Assembly: GCA_038501195.1 (NCBI GenBank)
Contig: JBBPUQ010000010.1
Coordinates: 575,501-639,500, forward strand
DNA length: 64,000 bases
Source of the DNA: Nemania diffusa
Taxonomy: Eukaryota; Ascomycota; Sordariomycetes; Xylariales; Xylariaceae
Direction of reading: 5' to 3'
Shown: in pieces, positions 35,215 to 48,143 of the stretch
How the letters are laid out: every line of letters starts with the position of its first letter
How positions within the stretch are numbered: the stretch's first letter is position 1
The notes under the pieces: model-generated
What the model saw: the letters and a program-made list of their open reading frames with translations, nothing else
Database searches by the model: none
What the model was told of the DNA's origin: nothing
Position numbers and translations under genes: made by a program

Positions 35215-36486
35215 GTTAGTAAAGTTTAGACTTACCGCATGAGAAATGTATGGGAGATATGAAGAAGACGAAGAATGAGAGGCGAGATATCATGTTAGTA
35301 TTTTAGACAAGGTATATGCTTATCAGCTCTTGTGCCGTAGCGTACCAGCATGTGCTATATGCAGTTATCTGTTTACTCCACCTGTACATATAATAGGGCT
35401 CGAAGAGAATAGAAATGCACAACATCGATAGGGGTTAGGTACTTCCCTTGTAGGGTATCGAGAAAATTCAGGTAATAAACGACAGACATAATCGACTTCA
35501 TCTTTAGGCATTCTGCTGAGACGATGATAAACCCTAGTTACACCATGGTAAGTTGTATACATTTCTTTATACAGCCGAGGTTATACACAACCTTATTTTT
35601 CATCTCGAATAACATACATCTTTGTTAAATAAATGCCTCGATTTGCGCTCATTTAATCCGAGAGAAATAAACTTCTAGTCAGGGGAGAGGCATGGAAAAA
35701 ATGTACATGTCTGCAAAATGAGTTTTTGAGTAGCTGAGTACTTGGCCACGCCCCTGGTACCTACCTGCCTAGCTATTACTTTGTTTATGTGTGTCAAAAA
35801 CGTAGATCTTATTCCATAGCTCAACATGGGGAAAAACTATATCTCACTCTCTTCCTTTCCGTCACTCGGTCACCAGGGGCCCAGGTGCCCGAAACAACAA
35901 TACACAAATGCCTTACAAGTTTTCACTCGAAACAATAAGACTAGTCGGGTTACCGAATTTTTCAGAATACATCGCAGTATTAACTACCTGTATGCCACTA
36001 AGTGCAACAGCTGCACTGGTGCTAGTGCCAGTGATGCGTGCAGTGTAAGTAGTCGTTGTAGTAGTACATAAGGGGTTGTCTGGTAAAGTCCGCATTATAC
36101 TTCCCATCCATAGACCGCGAGAAAATGTGTATCCTCCCTACCTCCGGTTCCCCTTTCAACTTTTTTAGTATCCTTTTCAAATTTACATTCGCATTCCCTT
36201 TCCACCTCTCTCTGCCTGTTCCCTAGATGGGTGTGAGCCCATCGATGAAATGCGCGATTATTCCCCCCCTTAATTTTCATGTGCGTTTTAACTTCAAACC
36301 CAAGTTGGGAGACCCATCGCCCAACTGTTAGAATTCATCGCAATATCCCGGCAAACGTATTGGCAAAACAAAAACCACGAAATGTAGAACACGAGAAGAA
36401 GCCGATAATCAGAATCCCAGTACCGCCCGTCCACCTAGAGATCAGACAGGCAGATTTCCTCGGCGTGAGAGAGATAGAATAGAGAA
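35215..36486. other. Convergent intergenic region, 1.3 kb
   Basis: Shared 3' flank of the reductase and the repeat-module gene. Short open frames on both strands (35826-36107) have no recognisable content. Nothing else is seen. Confidence 0.45.
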
Positions 36487-38017
36487 TTAAGCTTCTCCAT
36501 CCTCAAACTCATCTCCATTCTCAAAACCACCAGCGTCCATAGAGTTGGCGAACGAGCCCATGTGGGTTGCATACTCCTTCTTAATGTCGACTGGTTTAGT
36601 AGTAGGCTTAGTAGCTGAAGCGAACAGACGCGTGCCGCGGGTGCTGCTCATCTGGGTTCCATCTTCGTTGAATGGCATGATGGCGGGAGTGCTTCCATCG
36701 CCGCCGAAGATAGAGAGGTTGGGAGTAGCAATAGGCTTCACTGTATCGGCGATGGTAGTCTTGCCTGGAGCACTAGAAGCGATGTTGGCATGGTCAGCGG
36801 CGAGCAAAGTCGCACTTCTCTCCCTTTGCTTGGACAAAGTAGTTGGGCCTGCAGACATGCGTTTTTTCTCGGGGCGCTTAGATGGCGTGTCCACAATGTT
36901 GCAATCAGAGTCATCGGAAGAGTCTACAGGGGGGAGCGTAGTTGGTGCTTTACGCTTACGACCTCCGGTGCCAGGGGTAGCGCTGCCGAGCGTCTTAGGG
37001 GCGCGGGCTCCTGCACCCTTTCCACGGCCGGCAGAGGGAGTTCCGGGCACGGGGAGCGCGGCGGGATTCTCTCCGTTGTTAACGGCCTGCTTCTGAGCTT
37101 TGCTAAGGTTCTTAATGTCGCGGAACTGCCACTCGATGCCACTGGGCGTAGACTCGCCGAACAGCTTCTGGATTTCTGCGAAGGGTTAGCTTGTTGCTAG
37201 ATAATCTCAAGGTAGAAGCGGGGAAAACACGGGGGGTAATCTAGAGTAAAATATGCTGGGGGAAGTGATGATGATGAATAGTTCTCCATCTGAATGCCTA
37301 AGACGACGGGTGTGTGTGTATTGTCGCGTGTAAGGTGATGCGTCGGAAGGTGTGAAGATTCACCTCCTTTCTCAAACGGCAACTCGCCGGGATCCTTTCC
37401 CTTGTCGCGGTAGTCAACCTGCAACTTTGCTAACTGCTTGATATGACGCATGCGGTGCTCCAACGCAGAGCCGGTGACACCCCCGCCGACGAGTTCGGCA
37501 AGCGCTGAGACTAATCAGATGACTACCTCGTAAAACCGCAGTTGGAAAGGCTTTCTACTGGATGCTGGATGGAAACAAGATAGCGAAAAGGGGACACAAA
37601 GTAGGATAATACAAGATGTGCCGAGACAAGAGTTCGAGTTTGTTACCTCCTTTATCAGCGGGCAGGTCCCCAGGATCCTGGCCCCCCCTGACACATGAAG
37701 CTTGCATCTTGGCTAGCTGCTTGATGGGTCGAAGGCGATGGTTAACCGCATCCTTGGTGGCTCCTCCGCCGATATACCTCGCTAATTCTACCGGGAGAGA
37801 GGTGGTCGGGTCAGAAGGAAATTTGAATTGACACGCGTGGAAACTCAAATAGACAAGGCGTCGCCTAAAGGGTAGATATGAGCTAAACGGGAAAATTCAA
37901 ACACTTACCGACAAAATCTAACTTGATGTTATTGTTAGTGCCAATAACGGCAGCGAGTAAACGGACCATCCCATCATAACTCTTGAAATTAGCCTTATTC
38001 TTGCTTGGCGACGACAT
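36487..38017 (-). CDS. Unnamed fungal protein with three copies of a helix-rich (HTH-like) module
   Basis: Function unknown. Exons 38017-37909, 37787-37647, 37504-37364 and 37175-36487 encode 359 residues. The N-terminus (YDGMVRLLAAVI...IKLDFVELARYIGGGATK) resembles the Myb/homeodomain-like modules common in ascomycete nuclear proteins. The module's second half is present three times: ELARYIGGGATKDAVNHRL with IKQLAKMQ and QDPGDLPADKG; ALAELVGGGVTGSALEHRM with IKQLAKLQ and KDPGELPFEKG; and EIQKLFGESTPSGIEWQF with IKNLSKAQ and ENPAALP. Copies 1 and 2 are encoded by two exons of exactly 141 bp, both in phase 1. The C-terminal 170 residues are basic and disordered with Gly/Arg/Lys-rich stretches (GRGKGAGARAPK, GGRKRKAP) and an acidic end, suggesting a chromatin or DNA-binding protein. 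That role is inference. The exon model restores one continuous frame with good splice sites. Confidence 0.8.
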
Positions 38018-40537
38018 GCTGATAACTAGTTATCAATTACTGAAAAAGGCGGTATTGGCTCTAGATGGTCTCGCGCCACTCAAATCGTTGCTCGAGTTGT
38101 CGTTATTGCGCGGGACCTATTGACTGATGAGTGACCGGAGGTGAGTGATGCAAGTGAGCGTCAAGAATCTGAAATGTGAAATGGGTTGATAAGTTCCATG
38201 AGATATCGCTCAGGAAGATGACAAAAGCATGTCAGAAGAAGGGGCAAGTGCAGACATAGAGGAGATGAAAACAGCTGAAGAGTCAATGGAGATGATGTTT
38301 ATCAGAGATGAGGATCGAAAGAAGAGGTAGGTGCTGGAAGTGGGCACGTAGCAGGCACGAGGTAGGCACGGATAACTAGAACCTAGGCTCGCTAAAGTGT
38401 GTCATTGGAGCGAAGAAAATAAAGTACTTACAATTGACATGTGTCGGTGTAGAGATCGAATACTTGGGTATGGGAGGGTGTGGTTGTTTTTGGTAACGTG
38501 ATACAAGATACAAGAGATGAAGGGAGGTACGTAGGTAAATTCTGATGAGACCTGTAAGGAAGCTGCGCTAAGTGGTCTTAAGCGTGAGGCAGGTTCATAG
38601 AAGTGTGGGATGAGAGAGGTAGGATCTGAAGCCTGTTAGAATCGATCGGCCAACATATATGCTTGGTTGCCTTAATATTGTAATGTGGTAGGAGTTAGGG
38701 CCCGGGTTCAAGCGGAGGTTCGCGGTTGCCAGAACTGAAAAGTAAACAAATAAAGTAGGTATGCTGCGGGACCGAGGTTGTGTAGTGTATAACAACTGAA
38801 AACAAGGAGTAAGTCGGGTTGGGATCCTGAGTTACCTGAGATACAAGGTACTGGCATACCTAGTACTTACTTAAGGTAACCGAGGGGAAGTTGTACATGT
38901 CCTTGTACCTTCAATAGCAACAAGAGCAGGTCTGGCTCGAGGTTAGAATTTATAAAAACACTTACTCGCTCTGTAGGTTCCTCGTGACTGCCGGTATAAG
39001 TCAACTGATATATCAATACCCTTCTTGATGCTGCCGAGTTTGGGTCTCTTATGTCGTTCTCTGCTGTAGTCAGCAATGTTAATAAGTTGAGGTTACAGTA
39101 CGTAAGCTTGACTTGTCAATGTAACAAGGAAAGAAGATGTAGCGGAAGGCAGGAAAGGGAGAAGGGAAGGAACACAGGACCAAGCTCGGCAACTTACATA
39201 GAACTACCTCATGGCATTTAATGTCACGTTGTAATGCCTTTCGGTTACGACGGACCTAAGCATATTCCAGGTTAGCCTCTTAATTGTATTTCATACATGA
39301 AAGTTTTAAGTGCAGTTGCTGTTGTACCCCTTGGAAAATAATGTGATGTCTGCTAGACTAGCCCCTGTATTCTCTAGGTATCAAGACAACTGAGGGTATG
39401 AATTCTGTGTCTCCTCTGACATTTAATTGTGTATGGGGCATTGAGGAAAAATGCGAAATATTTGAAAGTGACGAGGGAGGCACCATGGATGAGAAACACT
39501 TACTATGATTGATACTTATACGCTTTTCGAGTAACTATGCGGGTCTAAGTAAAGTCCCTCTTGTGCACCTGAGTGAGTATCCTCTGATTCGCCAGTCTGA
39601 GTCGAATGAACAACAGACTATGCAACAGCTACTTAGAATTCATTAGCCTCCGTGTTTCTTAGATCATAAAATTTCAGATGGGAGTGATAACTAACAGGTG
39701 GTCAATGTCGATTGCGGGTTGGGAGCTTCGTAGTCGATGGCAAGTAAATTAGAGGTATTGTGACGGTTCTTACGTTGCAACCTGGGTAAATTTCAAAGTA
39801 CCCAACTCAATAAAATTTGAGGGAAACAAATCAAGAGCAAATTGATATGTGTATGTGTACGATGAGTTTCTAGGTTTCTAAGGAAAGGGCCGGACTCTAC
39901 TCATAGATAGCGGAATGCTCGTGGAGGAAGCACACAATCCAGTATGAATAGCTGTGTGCTGCTGTTAGTAGTGAACTACATGATTGATACAATTATTGCA
40001 ATATATCATTCAAATCGACAATTAATCGCCCCAAAAATTACATTCGCATACGATTGGATGTTTGAATTATCCGAATTTTAGGTTTATTCTGACAATTTGT
40101 CTAGAAGTAGGAGACTGAATCTTTTGGAAAGTAGCAACACATTGTATTCAGTACCACTAATTAACGATACGCGCACAGCGTCGAGAGGTATAAGCTTAAG
40201 CCTATTATGGGGTTGACCCCTGACAGCCTTATCCATCGGGTCCTAGCTTTGGACACGGATCATTTCCTAATTTAGTAAACCTGACCTCAACTGCCGAAGC
40301 CAAGCCTCATCTCATGTGTGTAGTGGAAATCATTGTCCTGCTCAACGTTGATAGATGAAGTGTCTTGCCTTGAGTGAATCCATAAGTAGGCTAAATTTTA
40401 AGCTATATGTAGGTAGCTTCATCTTTGTAGATTTGATTATCTAATCTTGGTAGAGGCACTCCCACCTTATATACAACATATATGACAGCGCTACAGAGTA
40501 CACGACTAGGTATTACTCTGGGTATTACTCTAGGTAT
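38018..40537. other. 2.5 kb intergenic region, no gene seen
   Basis: Promoter side of the repeat-module gene and 3' side of the PQ-loop gene. Open frames are under 70 codons and unremarkable. The sequence is moderately AT-rich with few TACCTA words. A 5' untranslated exon of the left gene is possible but not visible. Confidence 0.45.
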
Positions 40538-41530
40538 TTAATAATGACTTTTTTCTCCTAGGGAGGTTCGCCTAACGACAGGTGTTTGCCACCCATTAGA
40601 CGAAGATGACTCTCCAGCAAGTTCCCATTCCTGCTGTGCCTTCACTGCCGGTCTCTGATTTCCATATACGAAATACTGAACACCAATCAAGGCGTCGCAG
40701 ATAGCCTGGAAAACACCACACAGCTTGAAAGCTAAAGGGATCTCTGTCGTAGCAGTAAAGAACCAAAACATTTTCATAGAATCACCCAGTATCCAGCTGG
40801 CCAGCACCGAGAAGCGGAAGCCTTTACAAGACTTGGACTGTGCATTGGCATAGAGTTGTGGGAGAGGGAGCGTGGCTTCGACTGAGAGACCAATGTATCC
40901 AATTAAAGCTGAGTAGGCTGGGTATATCGAATCGAATGGAGCAATTAGGAGTTCTAGGGCCGTCAAAGCGATAAATAAATACAGTAAGAACTGCCAGTAT
41001 CTGAGAGAAAATAAACAATGTCAGTCGCTGGAGAATTCGGATAGAAGAACGGTGAATAGCAAACGATGGACTAACGGCTTTGGTGAGCGCCACTTCCAGA
41101 AGTTATAAGGCCGCTGTACGCCAGAGAGCCCGTCCTGAGTACCGACAAAAGGGATTGCGGCTTCACCCCCCCTGGATGATGGAGCTGGACGATGATCAAG
41201 CGCGATCTTCAGGAGAATAGACTGCATGAACACGTTGCAGAACGACTGGACGAGGAGAGCGACGTCATATTTTGATCCGGGATAATAGAATATTCTGAGA
41301 CTTCCCGTCAATGGCAAGGCTCCCGAGCGAGGAGGACGCTTCCACGAAACGCGAGTGTTCCCTCACCTAAACATAGACGCGACCAACATGATAAGGGGTA
41401 TATCGAGAGAAAAACCGGCACTGGATCTCGCGCGGTGCATGGATATGGCCTGGTCGGCATAGGAGAAAATTGGAGACGCGATTAGAAACAATGGCGCCGC
41501 AATGCCGGCGAGGCTTGTGAAGAAGCCCAT
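40538..41530 (-). CDS. PQ-loop repeat membrane protein (ANY1 / YMR010W-like)
   Basis: Multi-span membrane protein of the PQ-loop family. Exons 41530-41367, 41294-41076 and 41000-40538 encode 281 residues; donors are GTGAGG and GTTAGT, acceptors CTCAG and CTCAG. Two PQ-loop modules are visible: IFSYADQAISMHRARSSAGF near the N-terminus and LPLPQLYANAQSKSCKGFRF in the C-terminal half. Between them are hydrophobic spans such as DIPLIMLVASMFRIFYY, VALLVQSFCNVFMQSILLKI and YWQFLLYLFIALTALELLI. The best-known relative, yeast Any1, affects phospholipid asymmetry in endosomal and Golgi membranes; transfer of that role is inference. The C-terminal tail is short and Ser-rich. The 5' flank has a GCGAT triplication (41625-41640). 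Confidence 0.85.
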
Positions 41531-44500
41531 CGTCGCGGTCTTTATTTAGGGGGGGGAGCAAATCGCGAAGCGAACGTGCCTCTGATTCTACACACCCACC
41601 CGGGAAACCGGCGCAAGATAAGACGCGATGCGATGCGATGTAACAATCAGCATTTGGAGCCTATTAACGGATATGAAATAATTACAAAAGCGAGTGTAGA
41701 TATATGCAAAATCCAAAATTGCATCAAGGTCAACAGCGTGGGTGACGTGTACCTAGCATAGGCACAGAAAGGAGAACTGTGAATAGGAAGATCATCATAT
41801 CTTCGCCCCACCCAATATTTCGATATCGCTTATCGACCATCTTATCGATACGAGATGCCGACCTAAATTCTTATATAATACGTATCTATTTACAACCCCT
41901 TATCAAGTACCGACATCTGCCTATATGATGATGTAGGTCGTTTAATAGAATAGATGACAATACCTATGAGCTAAGGAATATTGATTAAAGTACGTATATA
42001 CTTGATGACATAGCCATGGTAGCAGGTAAATTGAAATATATGTAGGCACTTACAATGGCATGAAAAGTGACGCCTTAAAGTAGGCTTCATCCATCCCGAT
42101 TTGATGAGATCTTGCTAATGGCATTGAGTTAGCGTTGGGCGATCGCATAGATCTGTGCCGCCACTCCAACCATGATCCATGATCATCAGCCAAAGATAAG
42201 CCACGATGTTCGAGGCTTGCAGTTCAGTTCAAGGGCATCCTAACAATACGTGAGACTAGAGTCGACGGGGGCACTTGCGGGGTGATACTGATATATGTAC
42301 AGCTGCTCACTGCTGAAGTATCAAAAGAAGCAATATGCCTACCTAGTCAGCTCGTACGAATTACGTAGGCAACCCATTGTAAGGCCTCCTATTCTTTCTA
42401 ATAGCAAACTATAGTGATCTCTCGTCCAGGGAAATACGCTAACTTGGGATGCTAGCAGCGTGGCCTTGTTTCTTAAGGCTAGCGGATCTTTAATAGATGC
42501 CTAGCCGAGTCTGAGAACCCAGACCAAGAATTGCTGCTCGGCATAGAGTCTCGTGTTGACGGAGACGACGCACCGTATTCCCGGCCGATGCCTGTGCCTA
42601 GATGAGACGAACAGACAAGCCACACAAGCCCTCGTAGGGTAGGTAGTGGAGATGGCTGAAGGATCCGGTGTGGTGCTCGTCCCAGAAACGTCAACCCTCA
42701 CGGACGTAACAAGATCTGTTACCGGAATGTGTCTGCATCTAGGTAGTGTAGGTAGTCTAAGCACTAAATTACCTAGCGATCCTCTTCGACTTAGCTTATG
42801 CACGTAACACTATCGCCAACCGTAGTGTCGGCACCTCTCTGCCGATTACGACACATCTCGTGTTGTCGATTTGCAAGCCACGGAGTGCTGTCTAAGTACA
42901 TCCCCGTTCTTCAGCGGAAAGAACCTGGCGAAGGGCGAGCAAAGGGCGGAGCTGCGCCGAAATGAATGAAATGAAGAGCAAAGCCACGTAAGCTTTAGAC
43001 CCTGCGAAGACCTACCAGAGTATTCCTACGCAGTAGGAGCAAGTGGCGCGTGAATTACCTACCCACTCGGCTTACTGGTGGCGGCGAGTGGTAGACAGGT
43101 AATTGAAGCTCATGGTCTAACGATCGGTCGAGATCTCCGCTCTCTATACGTATGCGTATTTCTTTTTACGCAGTAGGCGCGAATGAATTCTGAGCAGAAT
43201 AAGCCGAGGTGTCCGGAGTGCGAAAGCGTAAGATCTCGCATCATGTGCTCTTTTCGGGCGAGCAACACAGCCTCTGATGATATCTTCAACAGTCAACGGC
43301 TAACAGAGGCTAAGAAGGAGCTGAAGAGGTCGCTTCGCTTAACGTTGCTCCGGTACGTGAACTACTAAGTACCATGTGGAGGGCTGGAAAGGGGGCTAGA
43401 AGGAGGGGGGGCTGAATAGACAAATGATAGGAGCTGCCATGTTTTGTGGCTGGTTGAAGAAGCATGTGGCGGCCACGTTGCACCATGATGGGACTGCATT
43501 GTACAAGGTATATATAACCAGGTTGAGTTAAGGTACAATACATACATGCTGCAGCCTCACAACGATGCTGTACTTACACTACACCACACCACACCACGGC
43601 AACACTAGGCGCAGTGCCGTAGGCCCCTTTTGGAGATGGCGGCAGGACTGGTGGTGGTGGTTGAGCCAGCCAGCATCCTACAAGAATGCATGTGGTGGCA
43701 CAGTAGTGCACGATAGAGAGGTCTTGAATCTTGTATGACGACGATGATGCTTTGTAATTGACGACTGTTGACTGGGTACCAACATACATATCTGTCTATA
43801 TGTATGCGTAGGCATCTGTCTTTCCCTCTGTCTGCCTTGTGGATAAGAGGTACCTACCTAATATACGCTTAAGGACCTCCTCAGGGAGATACATGTAAGT
43901 ACCTTCCCACCTGTAAGTAGATTGGGATTTTGATGGATGCCAGCTGCATCGAGCAAGATCCATCTGCAATGCATGCATGAGGGGCTCCGTACTACATATA
44001 CCTACCTAGGTACATACGATGGTAGTAAGCCATTGGGCATGGAGGGAAGTACAGTAGTGGGTAACGTAGGTACCTACCTGGTTTTACAGTGGGGACAACC
44101 CAGTGATATGTAGGTACCTAAGGTACTTAGCTGCCTGGTAGGTTAGGTAGGAATCCAGACTCAGGTAAGTATAACCGTAGGTGCCCATACGCATAAGGAA
44201 TGCGTGGCCATCTCGTCTAGACTGAGATAAGCGCTGGAAGAGTGCCAAATAACCATCGCCGGTTTGTCTGCTGATTCGCTCACAACCCACTAAGGAGAAC
44301 AAGCAATCCAGCCAGCTGGGAGATCTAGCCAGACCTACGGCCACTTGTACCTAGGTAACGAGACCCAGACAGACGGCGCTGCTAACCATAAATAGGCCTG
44401 GTACTACCGACTAACTCGACTACCTAATACCTACTCGGGCAAGGTAGACGAGGAACTTGACTTAGTAGAAGATCTCTCGGGTTTGTGCCTATTATATCTG

Positions 44501-46558
44501 ATCCCGCACGGCAAATTAAAAATAAAAAAGGAGGCTAGGTAGTTAGTGTAAGATACCTAGGTAAGGAGTGAGTGACCACAACTTACCTACTGGCCGGTAA
44601 CTTTAGGTAGGTACTTACGGTAATTAGTTACTAGTACAGTCAGTCCTTAAGTACTGTATTTCGGCACCTATGCGCAGGCCTACCTACCTACATAACGTAG
44701 CGTACATAAACTACCCTACTTACTACCTACCTACCTAACCTGCCTCTCTGCCTACCGGTCTGCTATCCGGCACCTAGATAAAAGACCCGGTGCATCTCCC
44801 GATCGAGCAATCAAGTCCGATGAGCGAATTACTAGTAATGGACAATACCCTGGTGCCGCCGCCGCTGTGTCACACACACGCATGCACTCGCGCATCGATC
44901 GTCACCTGGCTCCTCTTCCTGCCCAGCCTTATTATTCCCTCTTGGTGCCGTGGTGGGCCGGAGGAAATGACGCCACAGCAGACAGGAGGAGGACGATACC
45001 AGCATGGCCCTCCTCGATCCCCCGTCCGTGGTGCATGCCGCTGATCCGGGCGGGTTTTCTCGTTGGCTCGCTGGAAAGGGAAAGCCCTTTTCTCTCGGCC
45101 GGGAGCTGAAAAAAGATGGCCATCTTTTTCCCACTCGCGCAAAGTCTCGAGTTTTATCTCGTGTCTTGTGTCCTTGGGCAAACTACCTACAGTGCTATAT
45201 GTACGTAGAACGTCAGACATGGGTCTGCGTGTGTGTCCGCGTGTCCGTATGTAAGTCTCAGTGTCTATAGTGCACGACACTACACTACACTATGCTACCA
45301 CTATGCTGCCACTATGATGATTATGCTACTGCTACTCCTACGTGCATGTGTGGAGAGGCTTCTACACTAATACCTAGCTACAGTACATACACACATACAC
45401 ACATACACGTACATACATGCTGCAGTGAGGGGAGGGGGGGCGCCGAGCATACGGCCGGCCGGCAGTTAAGTTGCTGGCTGGCAGGCTGGTTGGTTAGCAT
45501 TGCCTCCCTTGCTTGCATGCTCTTTGGGGGTTGTCTGTTTCTCATAGGTAGTGAGCCCATCAATCATGATGGTGCTCAGACGTTATGCCATTTCCGCAGT
45601 TCCGTCATTCCGGTATTCCGCTCTCCTCTTATGTTGGGCATGCCTGCGTATGGGATCAAGTGTAAAGGGGTAACGAACGAGGAGAGGATGGAGGGTAACA
45701 ATGAATCTTGTTTAGAAATTGAGTAGTGGAATTCCGACTGAATACCAGCTAGGGGTAGGTATTGGAGAAGGTACCTATGCTAGAATATATACATGAAGCT
45801 GGAGATCGTTAGCCGATCAGGCCTCTCTCCTTTTCCCCAGGCTAAAAGTGATGAACGCAAAACGTGTGCAACCGACCAATGCTTGCAACCCCCCAGCAAA
45901 TGCAACATGCCTAATTCGAACTTGCTCTGAGCGAACACCGCCTTGCTGGCTCTTCTTCTTCGTGGACATGACAACAAAACAGGTCTCCATAGCGCCATTG
46001 ATGCATTAAATAATCCCCATATATACAAGTAATTTGTGAAGAAATGTCCCGGGCTATCCCTGGGTCGAACCTAGGGGAGCCAGGTCCGGGGTCGCTGAGG
46101 CTGGTGTGCGACTTTAGGGGGTCAGGGTCTGAGACCATGCCCCGGGATGGGATCCTGAGATTATTCCCTTCTCTAGTAGTGGCGAGGACGAAAATGAAGA
46201 AGAAAAACTATCCCCGTCATCTGGAGAGTACGTCATCGCCTTCGCTAGGTGGGTGATATATCCTAAGCGTGTGATATGTCCTCATTGACATACCATCGAG
46301 CTTATAATCCAGCAGTTGTGCTAGTTTTTCCGCCCAGCTTTATAGGTTAGAAGCCTCCGCCCGATATGTTGGTTTGAAATGTCGTAGGTGTATTAGTTTA
46401 GATAACTCTGCCTCGCGCCCTTGCTGTGATGCTCGTAAATCGCTACGCCAAGTTATATAAACTCGCCGACCCTCATTGCTTCGGCGGGGATGCGAGAGCA
46501 CAGCGTTTCCCTTTAGTCGGGTAGTATAATAATCGTTTTTTCGTAAACTCCCAGACAC
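41531..46558. other. 5 kb gene-poor intergenic region
   Basis: Promoter side of the PQ-loop gene and 3' side of the Zn2Cys6 gene. There are many open frames of 60-144 codons on both strands, but they overlap each other, contain simple-sequence translations and match no family I recognise. The part 43850-44760 is the densest TACCTAGGTA cluster of the window. Confidence 0.5.
43850..44760. repeat. Densest cluster of TACCTA/TAGGTA words
   Basis: Words such as GTAGGTACCTACCTGG, TACCTACCTAGGTAC, GATACCTAGGTAAGG and ACCTACCTACCTAACC recur in both orientations every few tens of bases. Units vary, so this is a cloud of related short palindromes rather than one tandem repeat. Confidence 0.65.
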
Positions 46559-48143
46559 TCAATGCGTGCGCTGAAGATCACGAACGTACGGGTCTGCCTG
46601 CCACTTCCGGTAAAGAATGTTCTCGCGTATCCCAGGAAGCTCTCGGGTTTGCCACGGCGCGCTGGTCGGCTTCATGTCTGGCGTAGGCATCCTGGAATAT
46701 GGATAGCTGGTGGGCGGCGGTGGCGGAAACTGTTCTTGTGGAAATTGTTCGTACGTGAATCTTGCCCGCTTCGAGGGTATGCTAGGCAGTTCAGGAGAAG
46801 GGCGACCAATTTTAGTATGCGGCGATACCGAGCTGCTCGATACACTCCTTGGCCGATCTAACTCAACAACTCGTGAGGGCGCCCCGAGTTGTCGCGAGTC
46901 TTCCTGCTCGCCAGGCGAAGCTGCTGGAGAGGTGTTATGACCTCCGCGAGGCCTAGTTCTAGTTAGCGGCGTAGTTCATCGATAGAGAAAGAGAGGCTAC
47001 TATCACTTACGCATTCTTGAACTTGCATATCCGCCCGAACTTTTCGCACTGCACACAGCGAGGATAGTCCGGATCGCACTTGATCTTCTTCTCGCGGCAA
47101 GTTAGGCAGGCAATAGCAAGTCGCTTCCTAGGCTTTCCTGCTTTCGTAACCCCCCAGTGCGCGTTTACTGGCTCTCCGTCTATGACCGTCTTGCAGTGTG
47201 TGCCATCGTCGTAGAAGTAGCACAGGCCCTCGCCCGGGACTTCCGCTCGTCGGACGAAGCGTGGCAGGAAATGCGTGCCTGTCCAGATCTTAGGTCCAAG
47301 CCCGTCCTTCACAAGAAGTCCGTCCGAGTTAGCACTGCTCGGTGAAGTCGGCGAGCGACTCAACCGGCCTGACTGACCCCGGCCATCGATTTTCAGGGGT
47401 TGGCTCGCTTCGTAACCAAGACTTTGCCCAAGGGAAGGCAGCGGTACACGGTGGTCGCCCGTCGGCCTGAAATTCGGTGTTGACGGTCGAGCACTGTATA
47501 CGTACTCTGATCGCCTCGTTTCCGAAAAACTCGGATGAGTCCATTTCCCACTGGCAACGGCGTCATTCCGGGGGGCATGATGTGCCTGATCATACTCGCG
47601 GATCGGAGGAGATAGCGGTCCTGGGAAGCTCTGAGCTACTGAGGGTAGAAAAGGCCGCTCCACCGCCAATCTCGGTTCGTACACGGGCCGTGGTTGGTTT
47701 AGAGTCGGCGAGATGTTCGGGAAATAAGAAGAGCTGCTGGAATAGGGCCTCTCTGGGTTGTTAGATGCCGAAGCCGGCCTGTCCGCCGGTGATTGAGTTC
47801 TATACAACGGACTGGGCCGATCTGATAGAGGAGAATGTACGGGACGGACGTGCTGATGTGCCGCAAACAGGCTGCTCAGAGACGGTAGCTGTTGGCGTGT
47901 TGGCTCACTCTGTAACTCCCTTTGACCCCGGCCTATTATATCCAAGCTCTTCCCAGGAGACATGCCCGACGTCCTTCTAGGATCATGACTGGACATGGGA
48001 GGAGATATGGGTGCGGTGCGCCCGAATAACTTGCCCTCAGAAACGTTAGATAACGAGACGGCAGACACTGGGCTAGGCAGTCCAGGAGGCGTCACTGAAC
48101 AGGTTGACGATCGTTGAAGATCCAGTTCAGGATATATCCCCAT
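46559..48143 (-). CDS. Zn(II)2Cys6 transcription regulator with C-terminal zinc cluster
   Basis: Predicted nuclear DNA-binding regulator. Exons 48143-47011 and 46952-46559 encode 508 residues; the 58-bp intron starts GTAAGT and ends CTAG. The first 300 residues are Ser/Pro-rich and disordered. A conserved lead-in (LCYFYDDGTHCKTVIDGEPV, then NAHWGVTKAGKPRKRLAI) runs straight into the zinc cluster at about 345-372, CLTCREKKIKC then CVQCEKFGRIC, spaced C-x2-C-x6-C-x6-C-x2-C-x6-C. After it come about 130 Pro-rich residues ending DPYVRDLQRTH. The fungal-specific (MHR) domain that follows many zinc clusters is not visible. The start at 48143 is the first ATG; the frame is open upstream to 48239, and an acceptor-like CTATAG near 48170 suggests a possible earlier exon. 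I cannot name the orthologue. Confidence 0.82.

Noticed and set aside
44790..45726. Stack of open frames on both strands, up to 144 codons
   Set aside because: They overlap in four or more phases and contain simple-sequence stretches such as repeated Tyr-Thr-His; no family match comes to mind.
46040..46150. Possible tRNA-like T arm (GGTCGAACC) with GC-rich surroundings
   Set aside because: The five bases on either side of the loop do not pair, and no acceptor or anticodon stem can be drawn.
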